From Bacillus paramycoides (GTDB lineage Bacteria; Bacillota; Bacilli; Bacillales; Bacillaceae_G), in the NCBI RefSeq assembly GCF_001884235.1, contig NZ_MAOI01000133.1:1-47194 (forward strand): a stretch of 47,194 bases of DNA. The letters are read 5' to 3'. Below are positions 8,113 through 16,620 of this stretch, piece after piece (position 1 is the first letter of the stretch; every line of letters starts with the position of its first letter). A program made the position numbers and the translations under genes. The notes below the pieces were generated by a model, which saw nothing but the letters and a program-made list of their open reading frames with translations, did not search any database and was not told where the DNA came from.

Positions 8113-8148
8113 TCAGAAAAAACAGAAGGAAACATTGGGGGTAGTGAT

Positions 8149-9135
8149 ATGGTTGGGATTATCCTAGCAAGTCATGGCGAATTTGCTGAAGGCATTTTAC
8201 AATCTAGCGCAATGATTTTTGGAGAACAAGAAAACGTTAAAGCGGTTACCTTAATGCCGAGCGAAGGTCCAGGCGATTTGAGAGCAAAAATGGAAGCAGC
8301 AGTTGCATCTTTTGATAATCAAAATGAAGTATTGTTTTTAGTTGATCTATGGGGCGGTACTCCATTCAATCAAGCTAACAGCTTGTATGAAGAACACAAA
8401 GACAATTGGGCAATCGTTGCTGGTATGAATTTACCAATGGTGATTGAAGCCTATGCATCCCGTTTCTCAATGGATTCTGCTCAAGAAATCGCAGTACATA
8501 TCGTTAAAACGGCAAAAGAGGGGGTTAGAATTAAACCTGAAGAGCTAGAGCCGAAAGAAAATACTAATACCGTAGTTGTTGAAGATGGACAAGCAAAAGG
8601 TCCGCTTGCTCCAGGTACAGTAGTTGGTGACGGGAAAATCAAGTTCGTTTTAGCCCGTGTGGATTCTCGTTTATTGCACGGTCAGGTAGCGACTGCGTGG
8701 ACAAAGTCTACAAACCCAAATCGTATTATCGTAGTTTCAGATGCAGTGTCTAGAGACGACCTTCGTAAGAAATTGATCGAACAGGCGGCACCACCAGGGG
8801 TTAAGGCAAATGTTATTCCAATCAGCAAAATGATTGAAGTTGCAAAAGATCCCCGTTTTGGTAACACTAAAGCACTATTATTATTTGAAAACCCACTAGA
8901 TGTCCTAAAAGTTATTGAGGGCGGTGTGGACATTAAAGAAGTTAACGTTGGTTCTATGGCTCATTCAACCGGTAAAGTTGTCGTTAGTAAGGTTCTTTCT
9001 ATGGGACGAGAAGATGTTGAGGCTTTCGAGAGAATGGAAAAAAAAGGCGTTCGGTTTGATGTACGTAAAGTACCGAATGATAATCGTGCAAACATGGATG
9101 ACATTCTAAAAAAAGCGAAAGTTGAATTAGCATAG
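8149..9135 (+). CDS. manX: PTS mannose-class EIIAB (ManX/ManL type)
   Basis: Cytosolic phosphotransfer subunit, 328 residues, start ATG at 8149 after GGGGG. EIIA-Man covers residues 1-130 with phospho-His9 (ILASHGEFAEG). A linker rich in Glu, Pro and Gly follows, then EIIB at about 160-328 with phospho-His177 (DSRLLHGQVATAW). This fold is unrelated to ManP's. The family transports mannose, glucose or related sugars and is common in Listeria, Enterococcus and Lactobacillus. It heads the EIIAB-EIIC-EIID-DUF956 operon. The sugar cannot be read from the sequence; mannose or glucose is likely given the locus. Confidence 0.93.
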   Translation: MVGIILASHGEFAEGILQSSAMIFGEQENVKAVTLMPSEGPGDLRAKMEAAVASFDNQNEVLFLVDLWGGTPFNQANSLYEEHKDNWAIVAGMNLPMVIEAYASRFSMDSAQEIAVHIVKTAKEGVRIKPEELEPKENTNTVVVEDGQAKGPLAPGTVVGDGKIKFVLARVDSRLLHGQVATAWTKSTNPNRIIVVSDAVSRDDLRKKLIEQAAPPGVKANVIPISKMIEVAKDPRFGNTKALLLFENPLDVLKVIEGGVDIKEVNVGSMAHSTGKVVVSKVLSMGREDVEAFERMEKKGVRFDVRKVPNDNRANMDDILKKAKVELA

Positions 9136-9171
9136 TGACATAGCAAATTTAAATGAAATGGGGGGTCCATA

Positions 9172-9972
9172 ATGTCTATTATAGAAATAGTTTTAGTAAT
9201 ACTAATTGCTTTTCTAGCTGGTATGGAAGGAATATTAGATGAATTTCAATTTCATCAACCACTAGTGGCATGTACATTAATTGGTTTAGTAACAGGCAAC
9301 TTGGAGGCTGGTATTGTTCTTGGTGGTACACTTCAAATGATTGCACTTGGATGGGCAAATATCGGGGCAGCCGTAGCGCCAGATGCTGCATTGGCATCGG
9401 TTGCATCAGCAATTATTTTAGTATTAGGCGGACAAGGTGTTAGTGGTGTTGCATCAGCAATCGCAGTAGCGGTTCCGCTTGCAGTAGCAGGCCTTTTCTT
9501 AACAATGATCGTTCGTACACTAGCTGTCCCTATCGTACATATGATGGATACAGCAGCTGAAGAAGGAAATATAAAAAAAATCGAAATGTTACATATCGCT
9601 GCGGTGTGTTTACAAGGGATTCGAATTGCGCTTCCTGCAGGAGCACTTTTATTTATCCCTGCACAAAGCGTTCAAGCATTCTTGGAATCAATGCCTGCAT
9701 GGTTAACTGACGGAATGGCTATTGGTGGTGGAATGGTTGTTGCGGTTGGTTATGCTTTAGTTATTAATATGATGGCAACTAAAGAAGTATGGCCATTCTT
9801 CATTATTGGTTTCGTAATAGCTGCAATCTCTCAATTAACACTTATTGCACTTGGTGCATTGGGTGTGGCTTTAGCTCTTATTTATTTGAAACTTTCTAAA
9901 ATGGGTGGTTCTTCAAATGGTGGTGGAGGCAACTCTGGCGATCCACTTGGCGATATCTTAAACGATTATTAA
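9172..9972 (+). CDS. manY: PTS mannose-class EIIC (ManY/ManM type)
   Basis: Integral membrane subunit, 266 residues, SD GGGGGG. It is hydrophobic throughout, with the EIIC-Man signatures GLVTGNLEAGIVLGGTLQM and IGAAVAPDAALASV near the N-terminal third. The C-terminus is glycine- and serine-rich (GGSSNGGGGNSGD) before DPLGDILNDY. Together with EIID it forms the sugar channel; in related species this pair is also the docking site of class IIa bacteriocins and some phages, which is family knowledge and not shown here. Confidence 0.93.
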   Translation: MSIIEIVLVILIAFLAGMEGILDEFQFHQPLVACTLIGLVTGNLEAGIVLGGTLQMIALGWANIGAAVAPDAALASVASAIILVLGGQGVSGVASAIAVAVPLAVAGLFLTMIVRTLAVPIVHMMDTAAEEGNIKKIEMLHIAAVCLQGIRIALPAGALLFIPAQSVQAFLESMPAWLTDGMAIGGGMVVAVGYALVINMMATKEVWPFFIIGFVIAAISQLTLIALGALGVALALIYLKLSKMGGSSNGGGGNSGDPLGDILNDY

Positions 9973-9993
9973 TTCAGAAGGAGGAGAAAAGAA

Positions 9994-10905
9994 ATGGCAG
10001 AAAAAATTCAATTAACAAAAAAAGATCGTTTAGCCGTTGCATGGCGCTCTACGTTTATTCAGGGTTCTTGGAACTATGAACGTATGCAAAATGGTGGTTG
10101 GGTCTTCTCGATGATTCCAGCAATCAAAAAATTATATAAATCAAAAGAAGATCGAAAAGCAGCGTTAAAACGTCACTTGGAATTCTTCAATACGCACCCT
10201 TATATTGCTTCACCAATTCTAGGAGTTACATTAGCACTTGAAGAAGAACGTGCTAATGGTGCTGAAGTTGATGATGTGGCAATTCAAGGGGTTAAAGTTG
10301 GGATGATGGGTCCTTTAGCCGGTGTTGGTGATCCAGTATTCTGGTTTACCTTACGTCCGATGTTAGGTGCTTTAGGGGCATCATTAGCAATGGGTGGAAA
10401 TATCCTTGGGCCAATCCTTTTCTTCTTAGCTTGGAATCTGATTCGTTGGGGCTTTATGTGGTATACACAAGAATTTGGTTATAAAGCAGGTTCTAAAATC
10501 ACTGATAATCTTTCAGGTGGATTATTACAAGATATTACAAAAGGTGCATCAATCCTTGGTATGTTCGTACTTGCTGCCTTAGTACAACGGTGGGTATCGA
10601 TTAAATTTCAGCCGGTTATATCTAAAGTTCAGTTAGATAAAGGTGCATATATTGAATGGGATAAGCTTCCTTTAAATGGGGAAGGAATACGTCAAGCTTT
10701 TGAACAAGTAAACTCAGGAATGGCACTTTCACCTACGAAAGTAACGACCTTACAAAATAACTTGGATCAATTAATTCCTGGTTTGGCTGCATTGCTTCTG
10801 ACATTCTTATGTATGTGGTTGCTTAAGAAAAAAGTCAGCCCAATTGTTATTATTCTTTCCCTATTCGTAGTTGGGATAGTTGGTCACGTAATTGGACTTT
10901 TATAA
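9994..10905 (+). CDS. manZ: PTS mannose-class EIID (ManZ/ManN type)
   Basis: Membrane subunit, 303 residues, full length, with SD AAGGAGG 21 bases after manY. Typical EIID features are WRSTFIQGSWNYERMQNGG near residue 16, FFNTHPYIASPI near 65 and GPLAGVGDPVFW near 110, followed by hydrophobic segments to the C-terminus. It completes the transporter with manX and manY. A hairpin with AAAAGTGGC/GCCACTTTT follows. Confidence 0.95.
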   Translation: MAEKIQLTKKDRLAVAWRSTFIQGSWNYERMQNGGWVFSMIPAIKKLYKSKEDRKAALKRHLEFFNTHPYIASPILGVTLALEEERANGAEVDDVAIQGVKVGMMGPLAGVGDPVFWFTLRPMLGALGASLAMGGNILGPILFFLAWNLIRWGFMWYTQEFGYKAGSKITDNLSGGLLQDITKGASILGMFVLAALVQRWVSIKFQPVISKVQLDKGAYIEWDKLPLNGEGIRQAFEQVNSGMALSPTKVTTLQNNLDQLIPGLAALLLTFLCMWLLKKKVSPIVIILSLFVVGIVGHVIGLL

Positions 10906-11000
10906 TGAAAGTATCGACGCTCTCAATTCCCAATGTTTACTATTGAGATGTAGTTTGTAGGAGACTTTTACAGCCTGCAAATACATAATTGTTTGCAAAT

Positions 11001-11037
11001 AAAAGTGGCTGGAGGATATTGATTCGGCCACTTTTCA
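11001..11037 (+). terminator. hairpin between manZ and the DUF956 gene
   Basis: AAAAGTGGC (11001) pairs with GCCACTTTT (11027), ending in four T's. A smaller hairpin AATTGCTT/AAGCAATT follows at 11047-11066 in the leader of the next gene. It probably attenuates readthrough into manO. Confidence 0.65.
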
Positions 11038-11099
11038 TGTTGACTTAATTGCTTAGAGAAGCAATTAATAAATAAGATAATAGAAATGGAGCGGATATA

Positions 11100-11486
11100 A
11101 TGGTTCAGTCAATTAATACAAAGGTAGATCTAGTAATAGATGCCACTTCCTTTATGGGACTTGCAGATTATGGGGAAATTATGATTGGTGATAAAGGGTT
11201 TGAATTTTATAATTCTCGTGACACACGTAAATTTATTCAAATTCCATGGGAAGAAGTAGATCACGTTATTGCCTCTGTGATGTTTAAAGGGAAATGGATT
11301 CCACGTTATGCGATTGAAACGAAGAGAAACGGGACCTTCACCTTTTCTTCTAAGGATCCCAAAAAAGTTCTTCGGACCATACGAGAATATGTAAATCCAA
11401 ATCACATGGTTCGTTCTCTAAGTTTCTTTGATGTTATTAAACGATCATTTAAGTCGATGAGCAAGAAAAAATGGAATAAAAGCTAA
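11100..11486 (+). CDS. manO: DUF956 family protein (ManO-type PTS accessory)
   Basis: A 128-residue soluble protein, start ATG at 11100 with GGAG upstream. DUF956 proteins are found beside mannose-class PTS operons and are called ManO; their action is thought to be regulatory. The visible pattern is the family's: an N-terminal TKVDLVIDATSFMGLADYGE, a central PH-like beta-rich part with IPWEEVDHVIASV, FKGKWIPRYAIET and FTFSSKDPKKVLR, and a basic C-terminus. It follows manZ after a hairpin, so it is probably expressed at a lower level. Confidence 0.85.
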   Translation: MVQSINTKVDLVIDATSFMGLADYGEIMIGDKGFEFYNSRDTRKFIQIPWEEVDHVIASVMFKGKWIPRYAIETKRNGTFTFSSKDPKKVLRTIREYVNPNHMVRSLSFFDVIKRSFKSMSKKKWNKS

Positions 11487-11654
11487 AGTGACCCCTCTCA
11501 AGTAGATAGAATTCTATTTTGTGAAATCCTTTACGAAATGCAGATGTATATTTTAACTACCAAAATATTAGGTTTTATTCACTATGAGAGTATGTTTGTA
11601 AGAGTTTTTACGAGCATCCTTTTTGGTTGGGGATTTATCGGCCATAGAAAAAAG

Positions 11655-11754
11655 TTTAGTGTAATTGAGGGAGAAGGTGAGTTAATTAAAGACGGCGAAC
11701 TCTTTTTCTTTAAAAAAGGAGACCATTTTATATTACCTAATAACTTTGGGGAAT
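11655..11754 (+). pseudogene. relic of a second manA, 100 bp of its 3' end
   Basis: Over about 100 bases the sequence matches manA positions 6724-6820 with only about four differences, encoding VIEGEGELIKDGELFFFKKG. Upstream and downstream sequence is unrelated, and an 81-codon frame through it is a chance fusion. It bounds the second PTS operon on the right as the manR relic bounds it on the left. Confidence 0.85.
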
Positions 11755-11773
11755 CTCCTACAGTGGAGAAACA

Positions 11774-12034
11774 ATGGATGTAATCGAGTTAATGAAAACA
11801 GCAAAAGAGATTGGATTGAAGACAATTAGTCTTTCGCGTTTAGGAAGCAGATACGAGTTATACTTCCATAGTCAAGAATGGCACAATGAATCCTGGCAAC
11901 CGAAAGCTTCTAAATTCTTTCCTTCAATCCTTATAATTACAGACAAACATTACGACGTTCAATCTCCTTATTTCCGTATCTTTCAGACTTCTTCCATCAA
12001 TAAATTTATGGGTAGTATGTCAGCTAAATTATAA
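11774..12034 (+). CDS. hypothetical protein, 86 residues
   Basis: ATG at 11774 has GTGGAGAAAC just upstream. The protein begins MDVIELMKTAKEIGLKTISL and has an aromatic core (YELYFHSQEWHNESWQ, FFPSILIITDKHYD) with no signal peptide or membrane span. It looks like a real small globular protein. I do not recognise the family. It starts 20 bases after the manA relic, so its present SD was created or retained at that junction. Confidence 0.55.
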   Translation: MDVIELMKTAKEIGLKTISLSRLGSRYELYFHSQEWHNESWQPKASKFFPSILIITDKHYDVQSPYFRIFQTSSINKFMGSMSAKL

Positions 12035-12043
12035 TAACTCTTC

Positions 12044-12163
12044 CTAGACTAAACAGTACACCCGAATGTACGGCTGAAGATGAGAGAAGTTATAAGGCAT
12101 ACAGGGAATATTATGTTATACAACTGGGCATGAGTCTAAGAAAAATAAAGAAGCCCTTCTAAA
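12044..12163 (+). other. short open fragment, unidentified
   Basis: A 39-codon frame (TLPRLNSTPEC ... YYVIQLGMSLRKIKKPF) without start or SD runs into the terminator at 12151. It may be the tail of a lost gene; I cannot assign it. Confidence 0.2.
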
Positions 12164-12180
12164 AAGGCTTTTTTATTTTT
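12151..12180. terminator. bidirectional hairpin terminator
   Basis: AAGCCCTT and AAGGCTT pair around CTAAA with one bulged C, followed by TTTTTTATTTTT on the plus strand. The A-rich left flank could serve the minus-strand relic as well. Confidence 0.65.
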
Positions 12181-12409
12181 AAACTGCATCTTTAGTAATT
12201 TTCACCTCATGATCAAATTACTCGTATAAGGTTAAAGTAATTACTTGAGCTAACATATTAGGGTTGATGGTAATTCGAGTCGTATAGGTATTAATAAGAG
12301 GATTTGATGTGTGATGCTCTATAAAATACCATATATGACTTGAATCGATGGTATTAGAAATAATTGAGCAAAAGATGGATGGAAATTGGAAATAATAAAG
12401 TTTGATCAA
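12179..12409 (-). pseudogene. unidentified gene with an in-frame stop
   Basis: Read on the minus strand, the frame from 12409 gives FIEHHTSNPLINTYTTRITI and then NPNMLAQVITLTLYE, a TAA at 12218-12220, and in the same frame FDHEVKITKDAV with a second stop. The continuation past the TAA looks like the same protein, so the stop is a nonsense mutation. The family is unknown. 12410-12635 beyond it contains no gene; it holds a possible leader hairpin (GGTGCC... GGCATC) before the next small ORF. Confidence 0.35.
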
Positions 12410-12635
12410 AATCTTGTAGTAAAACTGCAGGATTTTTCTTTTTCTTATTGAGCTAATGGGGGAGTTTAGTTACAGAAGAAAATCAAATAGCATAAGCCTA
12501 CAAAAAAGAAAGCAAACTAAAATCAAGGGTGCCGATAACGAAAAGATACTACTTCGCTATCTGTATATGGTGTATGTATAATTGTTGGCATCTTTGAAGG
12601 AATAACTAAATTTAAACTACAAGGGTGGTGAAAGA

Positions 12636-12764
12636 ATGGCTAAAAATAAAAAAAATCAATTTAAGAATGATAAAAACGTTCTCCCAAAAGCAGATGTAGA
12701 ACTTGCTGGAGAAAATGGACTTGAAAAAATAGCATTAAGAGCTCAAAAAAATCAAAATAAGTAA
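12636..12764 (+). CDS. 42-residue basic protein
   Basis: ATG at 12636 follows GGTGGTGAAAGA, a good SD. The product starts MAKNKKNQFKNDKNVLPKAD and is rich in Lys and Asn. Size and composition resemble the minor small proteins of Bacillus spores, and it has the same style as the ORF at 46602. I cannot place it in a named family. Confidence 0.5.
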   Translation: MAKNKKNQFKNDKNVLPKADVELAGENGLEKIALRAQKNQNK

Positions 12765-12931
12765 AGAATAAGGGACATAGACCTGTCCATTTGTTCCTTG
12801 AAATTAACCTGATGTTTTTTTAGGAATACTAAAAGTAGATCATCATAAGGTGATCTCTTATGTTACATCCACAATATCCATTCCTTTGTCAGAGGCTGGA
12901 AAAATGGCCTTTTTACAGAGATGGTAAATAA

Positions 12932-13207
12932 GTATGTTCATACCACAGCTACAAAGGCTGGCAAGCACCTAATGTTATTTTAGTGTTAGATTCTCCATCA
13001 ACACGTCATTTAAATGATGTAATCGTTTCCCAGACAGCTAATCCAAAACAAATAAAAAATGCGTTATTTATTAGTATGTCACGTGTAAAGGGGAAGGCCT
13101 CGACTGGGGAGTATTCCTTTGTTTGCTTAAATTACTTACAAAAATATAATCATTTAAAATCAATTTTTAATTCATCCTTTGAAGATGAAATAGCCTTACC
13201 ATTTTAG
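12932..13207 (+). pseudogene. C-terminal relic of a UvrD/Rep-type helicase
   Basis: From the stop at 12929 the frame reads VCSYHSYKGWQAPNVILVLD and then KNALFISMSRVKG, matching the late helicase motifs (HSFKG... and ...LYVAMSRA) of superfamily 1 enzymes, often of the NERD-helicase kind. The N-terminal motor domain is absent, and there is no SD at the GTG of 12983. It is a truncated relic. Confidence 0.6.
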
Positions 13208-13350
13208 TAGGGCTAAACATAGGAGAGATATCACTCCTAAAGCAGTTTAAGAAAAAAACTCTCTTAGACATATCATAGTGAACCGTACAAGAACTATCAG
13301 CAAACCAAAATAAAAATCCAGCTAGATGATAATCATCTAGCTGGATTAAT

Positions 13351-14497
13351 TTAGTTTTTTCCATTGGATGTCCACTGTATACCTGATTTTTCATATATAC
13401 GGGTTAGCAACTGATTATATTTTTCGGCTTTTTTATTTATATCGTCAATAGATTTGGAAAATTTATTGCCACTGCTTACATCCTTGTTGTTTATAGCTAA
13501 TTTAGAATACTCAGCAGCTTCATTTAATTTGTTGAAAATTTCAAGTAATAATGCTTGAGGTTCGTTCATATTTGGATTGAATTTTTTCTTAGAAATCTCA
13601 CTAATAATTTTTTGAATATTGTCTTCCTTTTTTTCTATCTTGATCAAAAATTGTTCTTTTTCTGCATGGCTTGATATCCCTTGGTTATAGCTGTCTATTA
13701 ATTCATCCATAAGTGGATAAATGTTCTTGTATTTTTCATTAAACCAATTCGCATCATTAATAATTTCTATTGTATTAGTATCTGACGCCTTAGTTACTTT
13801 TCTTATAATTGTATGGTTGTCTTGAGAAATGATGTATCCAACCAAGATAACAAGGGTAACTGTAATAGGAGCGAGATAATTTGTTGCAATATTTCTTGGT
13901 TTTGTGTGATTTATTAATAAGGTAGATAGAAGAAAACCTGTAATCAAGCCTCCGGAATGCGCGGGTATACTAATATTTTCCCCAGTAAAAGTATAAATCA
14001 CATTTATTGCTGTTACGACAAAAATATACTTTTTTGTCGTATTATCAATATATGCATTTTTTTATAAATTAAAGCTAAAAATGTTCCTAACATACCATAA
14101 CCTGCACCAGAAGCTCCACCTACTACGACTTCAGGAGTAAAGTATATTACAAATAGTCCACCAATTATACCTGATAATAGAAAAATAATGCCTTGACGGA
14201 AACTCCCCATAATCCGTTCTAGAGGAGGAGAAAGAATTAAGATAAATGAAATATTGCATAAGAAATGAGTAACTCCCCCAACATGCGGAAATAAATATGT
14301 AACCAATCTAAAGTATTCGCCATTTGAGAAAAGCGGTTGAGATAGTCCTCCATATTTAATTACAGTATGGATATTGGTGGGTCCTCCGTCTATGCACGTG
14401 AGAATAAATATTACTGTGGTAATAAAAACAATAATAAATGTGACTGGATATCTTTTTATGAAGGTGCTAAAATTTTCATTTCGTACAAAAATGACAT
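13351..14497 (-). pseudogene. rhomboid-family intramembrane serine protease, two frameshifts
   Basis: The three pieces together give a protein of about 382 residues. It starts at ATG 14497 with SD AAAGGAGG. A run of five T's (minus strand) just after the start should be six; restoring one base gives FVRNENFSTFIKRYP. A second run, seven A's near 14055, should be eight; restoring it links IYKK to NAYIDNTTKKYIFVV. The catalytic Ser is in GGASGAGYGMLG and the His in ISIPAHSGGLITG; HVGGVTHFLCNI is the usual TM2 motif. After the membrane domain comes an extracytoplasmic coiled-coil-like tail of about 170 residues. Both lesions are single-base losses in homopolymers, so sequencing error or slippage must be considered. 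Confidence 0.8.
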
Positions 14498-14582
14498 AAT
14501 TACCTCCTTTTCAATTATTTAAAAGGCTGATGATAAAAAGTATATTGGTACAATATTCCTACTCATATTATAATACTTAGTT

Positions 14583-14799
14583 ACTGACTTTTTCACAATA
14601 TTGTTCTGAGGAGTTAACAGCTGATGATGTCATTAAGAAATCCATGGATAATGAAACGCTAAAGAAAATCGCACATGAATTAATAAATGCGATTAAGAAC
14701 AACATAACTATTGACTGGAGTTTCAGACAAAGCGCTCAAGCAGGTAGGAGAAGAATCATTAAAAGGCTGTTCAAGAAATGGGATTCCCCACCAATTTAA
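14583..14799 (+). pseudogene. C-terminal relic of type I restriction subunit HsdR
   Basis: The open stretch ends with AHELINAIKNNITIDWSFRQ, then a basic helix (AGRRRIIKRLFKK) and WDSPPI before TAA. The 'DW ... R ... RLxKxxxxPP' ending is typical of HsdR-family restriction subunits. There is no start codon, SD or hsdM/hsdS nearby, so this is a fragment of about 72 codons. Confidence 0.6.
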
Positions 14800-14925
14800 G
14801 CGGGGAATTCACTGGAAGTGGTCATGAGACAAGCAGAGTTTTTGTGTGGAAATTCAGATTCTATTGATATAGGTCGAAAAACAGGCAACAATGCGGTGAC
14901 TATGTACTATAAAGGAGACATAGCT

Positions 14926-15150
14926 ATGGCAGATATAAAGTTTGAAATTAAAGAAAACGTAGGCGTTTTATCTCAATCACCTAAAGGGTGGACAAAAGAA
15001 TTAAATCTTATTAGTTGGAATGGAAAAGAAGCAAAGTATGATTTGCGTGATTGGGCGCCAAATCATGAAAAGATGGGTAAGGGCATTACATTGACTGTTG
15101 AGGAACTAAAGACATTAAACAACGTTTTGAATAGTGTGGAATTAAAGTGA
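14926..15150 (+). CDS. ydbC: PC4/p15-like single-stranded DNA-binding protein (YdbC)
   Basis: A 74-residue protein. ATG at 14926 is chosen because AAAGGAGA lies 7 bases upstream; a longer frame upstream lacks an SD. It begins MADIKFEIKENVGVLS and contains KGWTKELNLISWNGKEAKYD and LRDWAPNHEKMGKG, the signature of bacterial PC4-domain proteins, which bind single-stranded DNA as dimers. The family is known structurally but its cellular role is poorly defined. It is monocistronic, with a terminator at 15162. Confidence 0.85.
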   Translation: MADIKFEIKENVGVLSQSPKGWTKELNLISWNGKEAKYDLRDWAPNHEKMGKGITLTVEELKTLNNVLNSVELK

Positions 15151-15161
15151 ATAGGGTAATT

Positions 15162-15195
15162 GAGGCACAATCTTTAAAAGTCTGTGCCTCTTTTT
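15162..15195 (+). terminator. terminator of ydbC
   Basis: GAGGCACA pairs with TGTGCCTC across 13 bases, followed directly by five T's. Confidence 0.85.
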
Positions 15196-15781
15196 ATTGA
15201 ATTTAGATGAAGGAAAATGATTCAACGCTAGCATATAATTCATACTGATTTATCACAGGAGTGTGCTGGGACGACTATTCTAAAGACTTGAGGTGATGGA
15301 CGTTACCTGTTTGGAGCATGGGGATTTATATAACAGACAGCAGATAGGATACAAATATTGCAAAACTAAAGGAAATAAGTCTAGTGATGATATACCAGAA
15401 TATCAATTTTTATGATAAAGTGAAGTGTGAAGAGATGCTTTGTAGAGACGCGTAGGCTACCAGTAATCGTAAATCAAAGAGATCCCTCTATCATTTAAAT
15501 TGAGGGATTAAATTTCTTTTAGAAAAATGTCTTATAAAAGCTGTCTGCATTAGGAAAGTTAGTGCGAAATATGAAACAGCAAATCCTTGGCGACTCTGTT
15601 TACATATATCTACATAGTTCCCTCCAGATTTTTTCTGAAACCTCTTCTCTAAATTTTAAAGAAGTTTTATTAAACGGTCGTGCTTCGTGCGGATCAGCAA
15701 GCAATAAGATGTTTTTAAGCTTATGTGAAGGTATAGGTTTAATTAGTTCTGTAAAATTTATAAGGGGCATATAATACTCAG
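15196..15781. other. 585-base region with weak ORFs only
   Basis: A 38-codon ORF (15298-15414, MDVTCLEHGDLYNRQQ) lacks a convincing SD. A hairpin (ATCCCTC/GAGGGAT, 15482-15508, then AAATTTCTTTT) looks like a terminator. Overlapping frames at 15562-15774 (plus) and 15600-15794 (minus, MYQNPEYYMPLINFTELIKP) compete for the same DNA; the minus one reads more like protein but runs into the IS end. I cannot assign any of them. Confidence 0.35.
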
Positions 15782-16620
15782 GATTCTGGTACAAAAAGAT
15801 AATGAAGAGTAAAAAGAATGAGTCATTTCTAACGGAATGACTGTTTATACGTTAAGACCAAAGAGAATATTAATCAGTTGTATCTGCTTTTGGACAGACT
15901 TTCCTCCATAGAAAGTCTGTCCTTTTCTAATCATATGCATTGCTTCTATTCCAGCAAGTGTTTTGGTTGCTGTGTGAAGAGATTGAAATCCTAGCATATT
16001 TCGGACCCGTTTTTTGATAAAACGATGGTCTTGCTCGACAATGTTGTTTTGATATTTCATCTGTTGTAACTTGATTCCTGCTGGTAGGTCTCTTGCTTTT
16101 TGTGATTGTTTCACGGCTTTTGTATAGGCTGGGTTTTTATCAACTGTGAGGACACGAGGTTTTGAGGTATGACAAGAAGATAAGGCCTTTTTGAAGAAAC
16201 GTTTAGCTGATTTCGCTTTTCTACTTTTACTTAAATAAAAATCAACGGTGTTTCCCCCAGAATCCACAGCCCGATACAAGTACATCCATTTTCCTTTCAC
16301 TTTGATATATGTTTCATCGACACGCCAGGAATCATTTGTTTTCTTTAAATGACGACGAACGCGTTTATTTAGTTCCGATCCATACCGATGAACCCAACGC
16401 ATAATCGTTGTATGAGAAATGGATAAACCACGTTCCTCCATCATTTCTACCAAATCTCGATAACTTAAACTGTACCGGAGGTACCATCTAACTGCTAATA
16501 GAATAATCTCCGGTTCATAATGCTTCCATTTAATATCCACTGGTTTTTTCATCGTCGTACACGTCCTTTATTTATGAATATTTTCAGTGTACACAATGAC
16601 AGTATTTTTGCACCAGAACC
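15782..16620 (-). mobile_element. IS6-family (IS240-like) insertion sequence
   Basis: Right end TTTTTGCACCAGAACC (to 16620) and left end GATTCTGGTACAAAAAG (from 15782) are matching inverted repeats with two or three differences. The 839-bp unit holds one transposase gene. The flanking octamers differ, so no target duplication remains and a rearrangement has occurred at one side. Confidence 0.85.
15845..16552 (-). CDS. IS6-family transposase
   Basis: 235 residues, the full length for IS240/IS26-type DDE enzymes that move by cointegrate formation. An N-terminal HTH includes MEERGLSISHTTIMRWVHRY. The first catalytic Asp is in WRVDETYIKVKG, the second in LTVDKNPAY, and the Glu in NNIVEQDHRFIKKR. 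No stop or shift interrupts it, so the enzyme is probably active. It is the cleanest IS6 copy in the window along with that at 25361. Confidence 0.92.
   Translation of the reverse strand: MKKPVDIKWKHYEPEIILLAVRWYLRYSLSYRDLVEMMEERGLSISHTTIMRWVHRYGSELNKRVRRHLKKTNDSWRVDETYIKVKGKWMYLYRAVDSGGNTVDFYLSKSRKAKSAKRFFKKALSSCHTSKPRVLTVDKNPAYTKAVKQSQKARDLPAGIKLQQMKYQNNIVEQDHRFIKKRVRNMLGFQSLHTATKTLAGIEAMHMIRKGQTFYGGKSVQKQIQLINILFGLNV

Larger units (their letters stand above)
7361..8148. other. 787-base stretch between the orphan operator and manX
   Basis: This region contains no intact gene. It holds an inverted repeat around 7545-7562, a run of nine G's near 7707-7719, a 60-codon open fragment at 7743-7925, an isolated perfect SD (AAAGGAGGTGA at 8031-8041) with no start codon at a usable distance, and the palindrome at 8090. 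It replaces what would have been manP in the duplicated locus. Confidence 0.5.

Noticed and set aside
11538-11783. 81-residue protein ending in a ManA-like stretch
   Set aside because: Only the 3' part matches manA; the first 35 codons look random and there is no SD. Treated as a chance frame through the manA relic.
12840-12930. N-terminal continuation of the helicase relic in another frame
   Set aside because: No recognisable helicase motif could be joined before the stop at 12929; the stretch is too short to support a frameshift claim.
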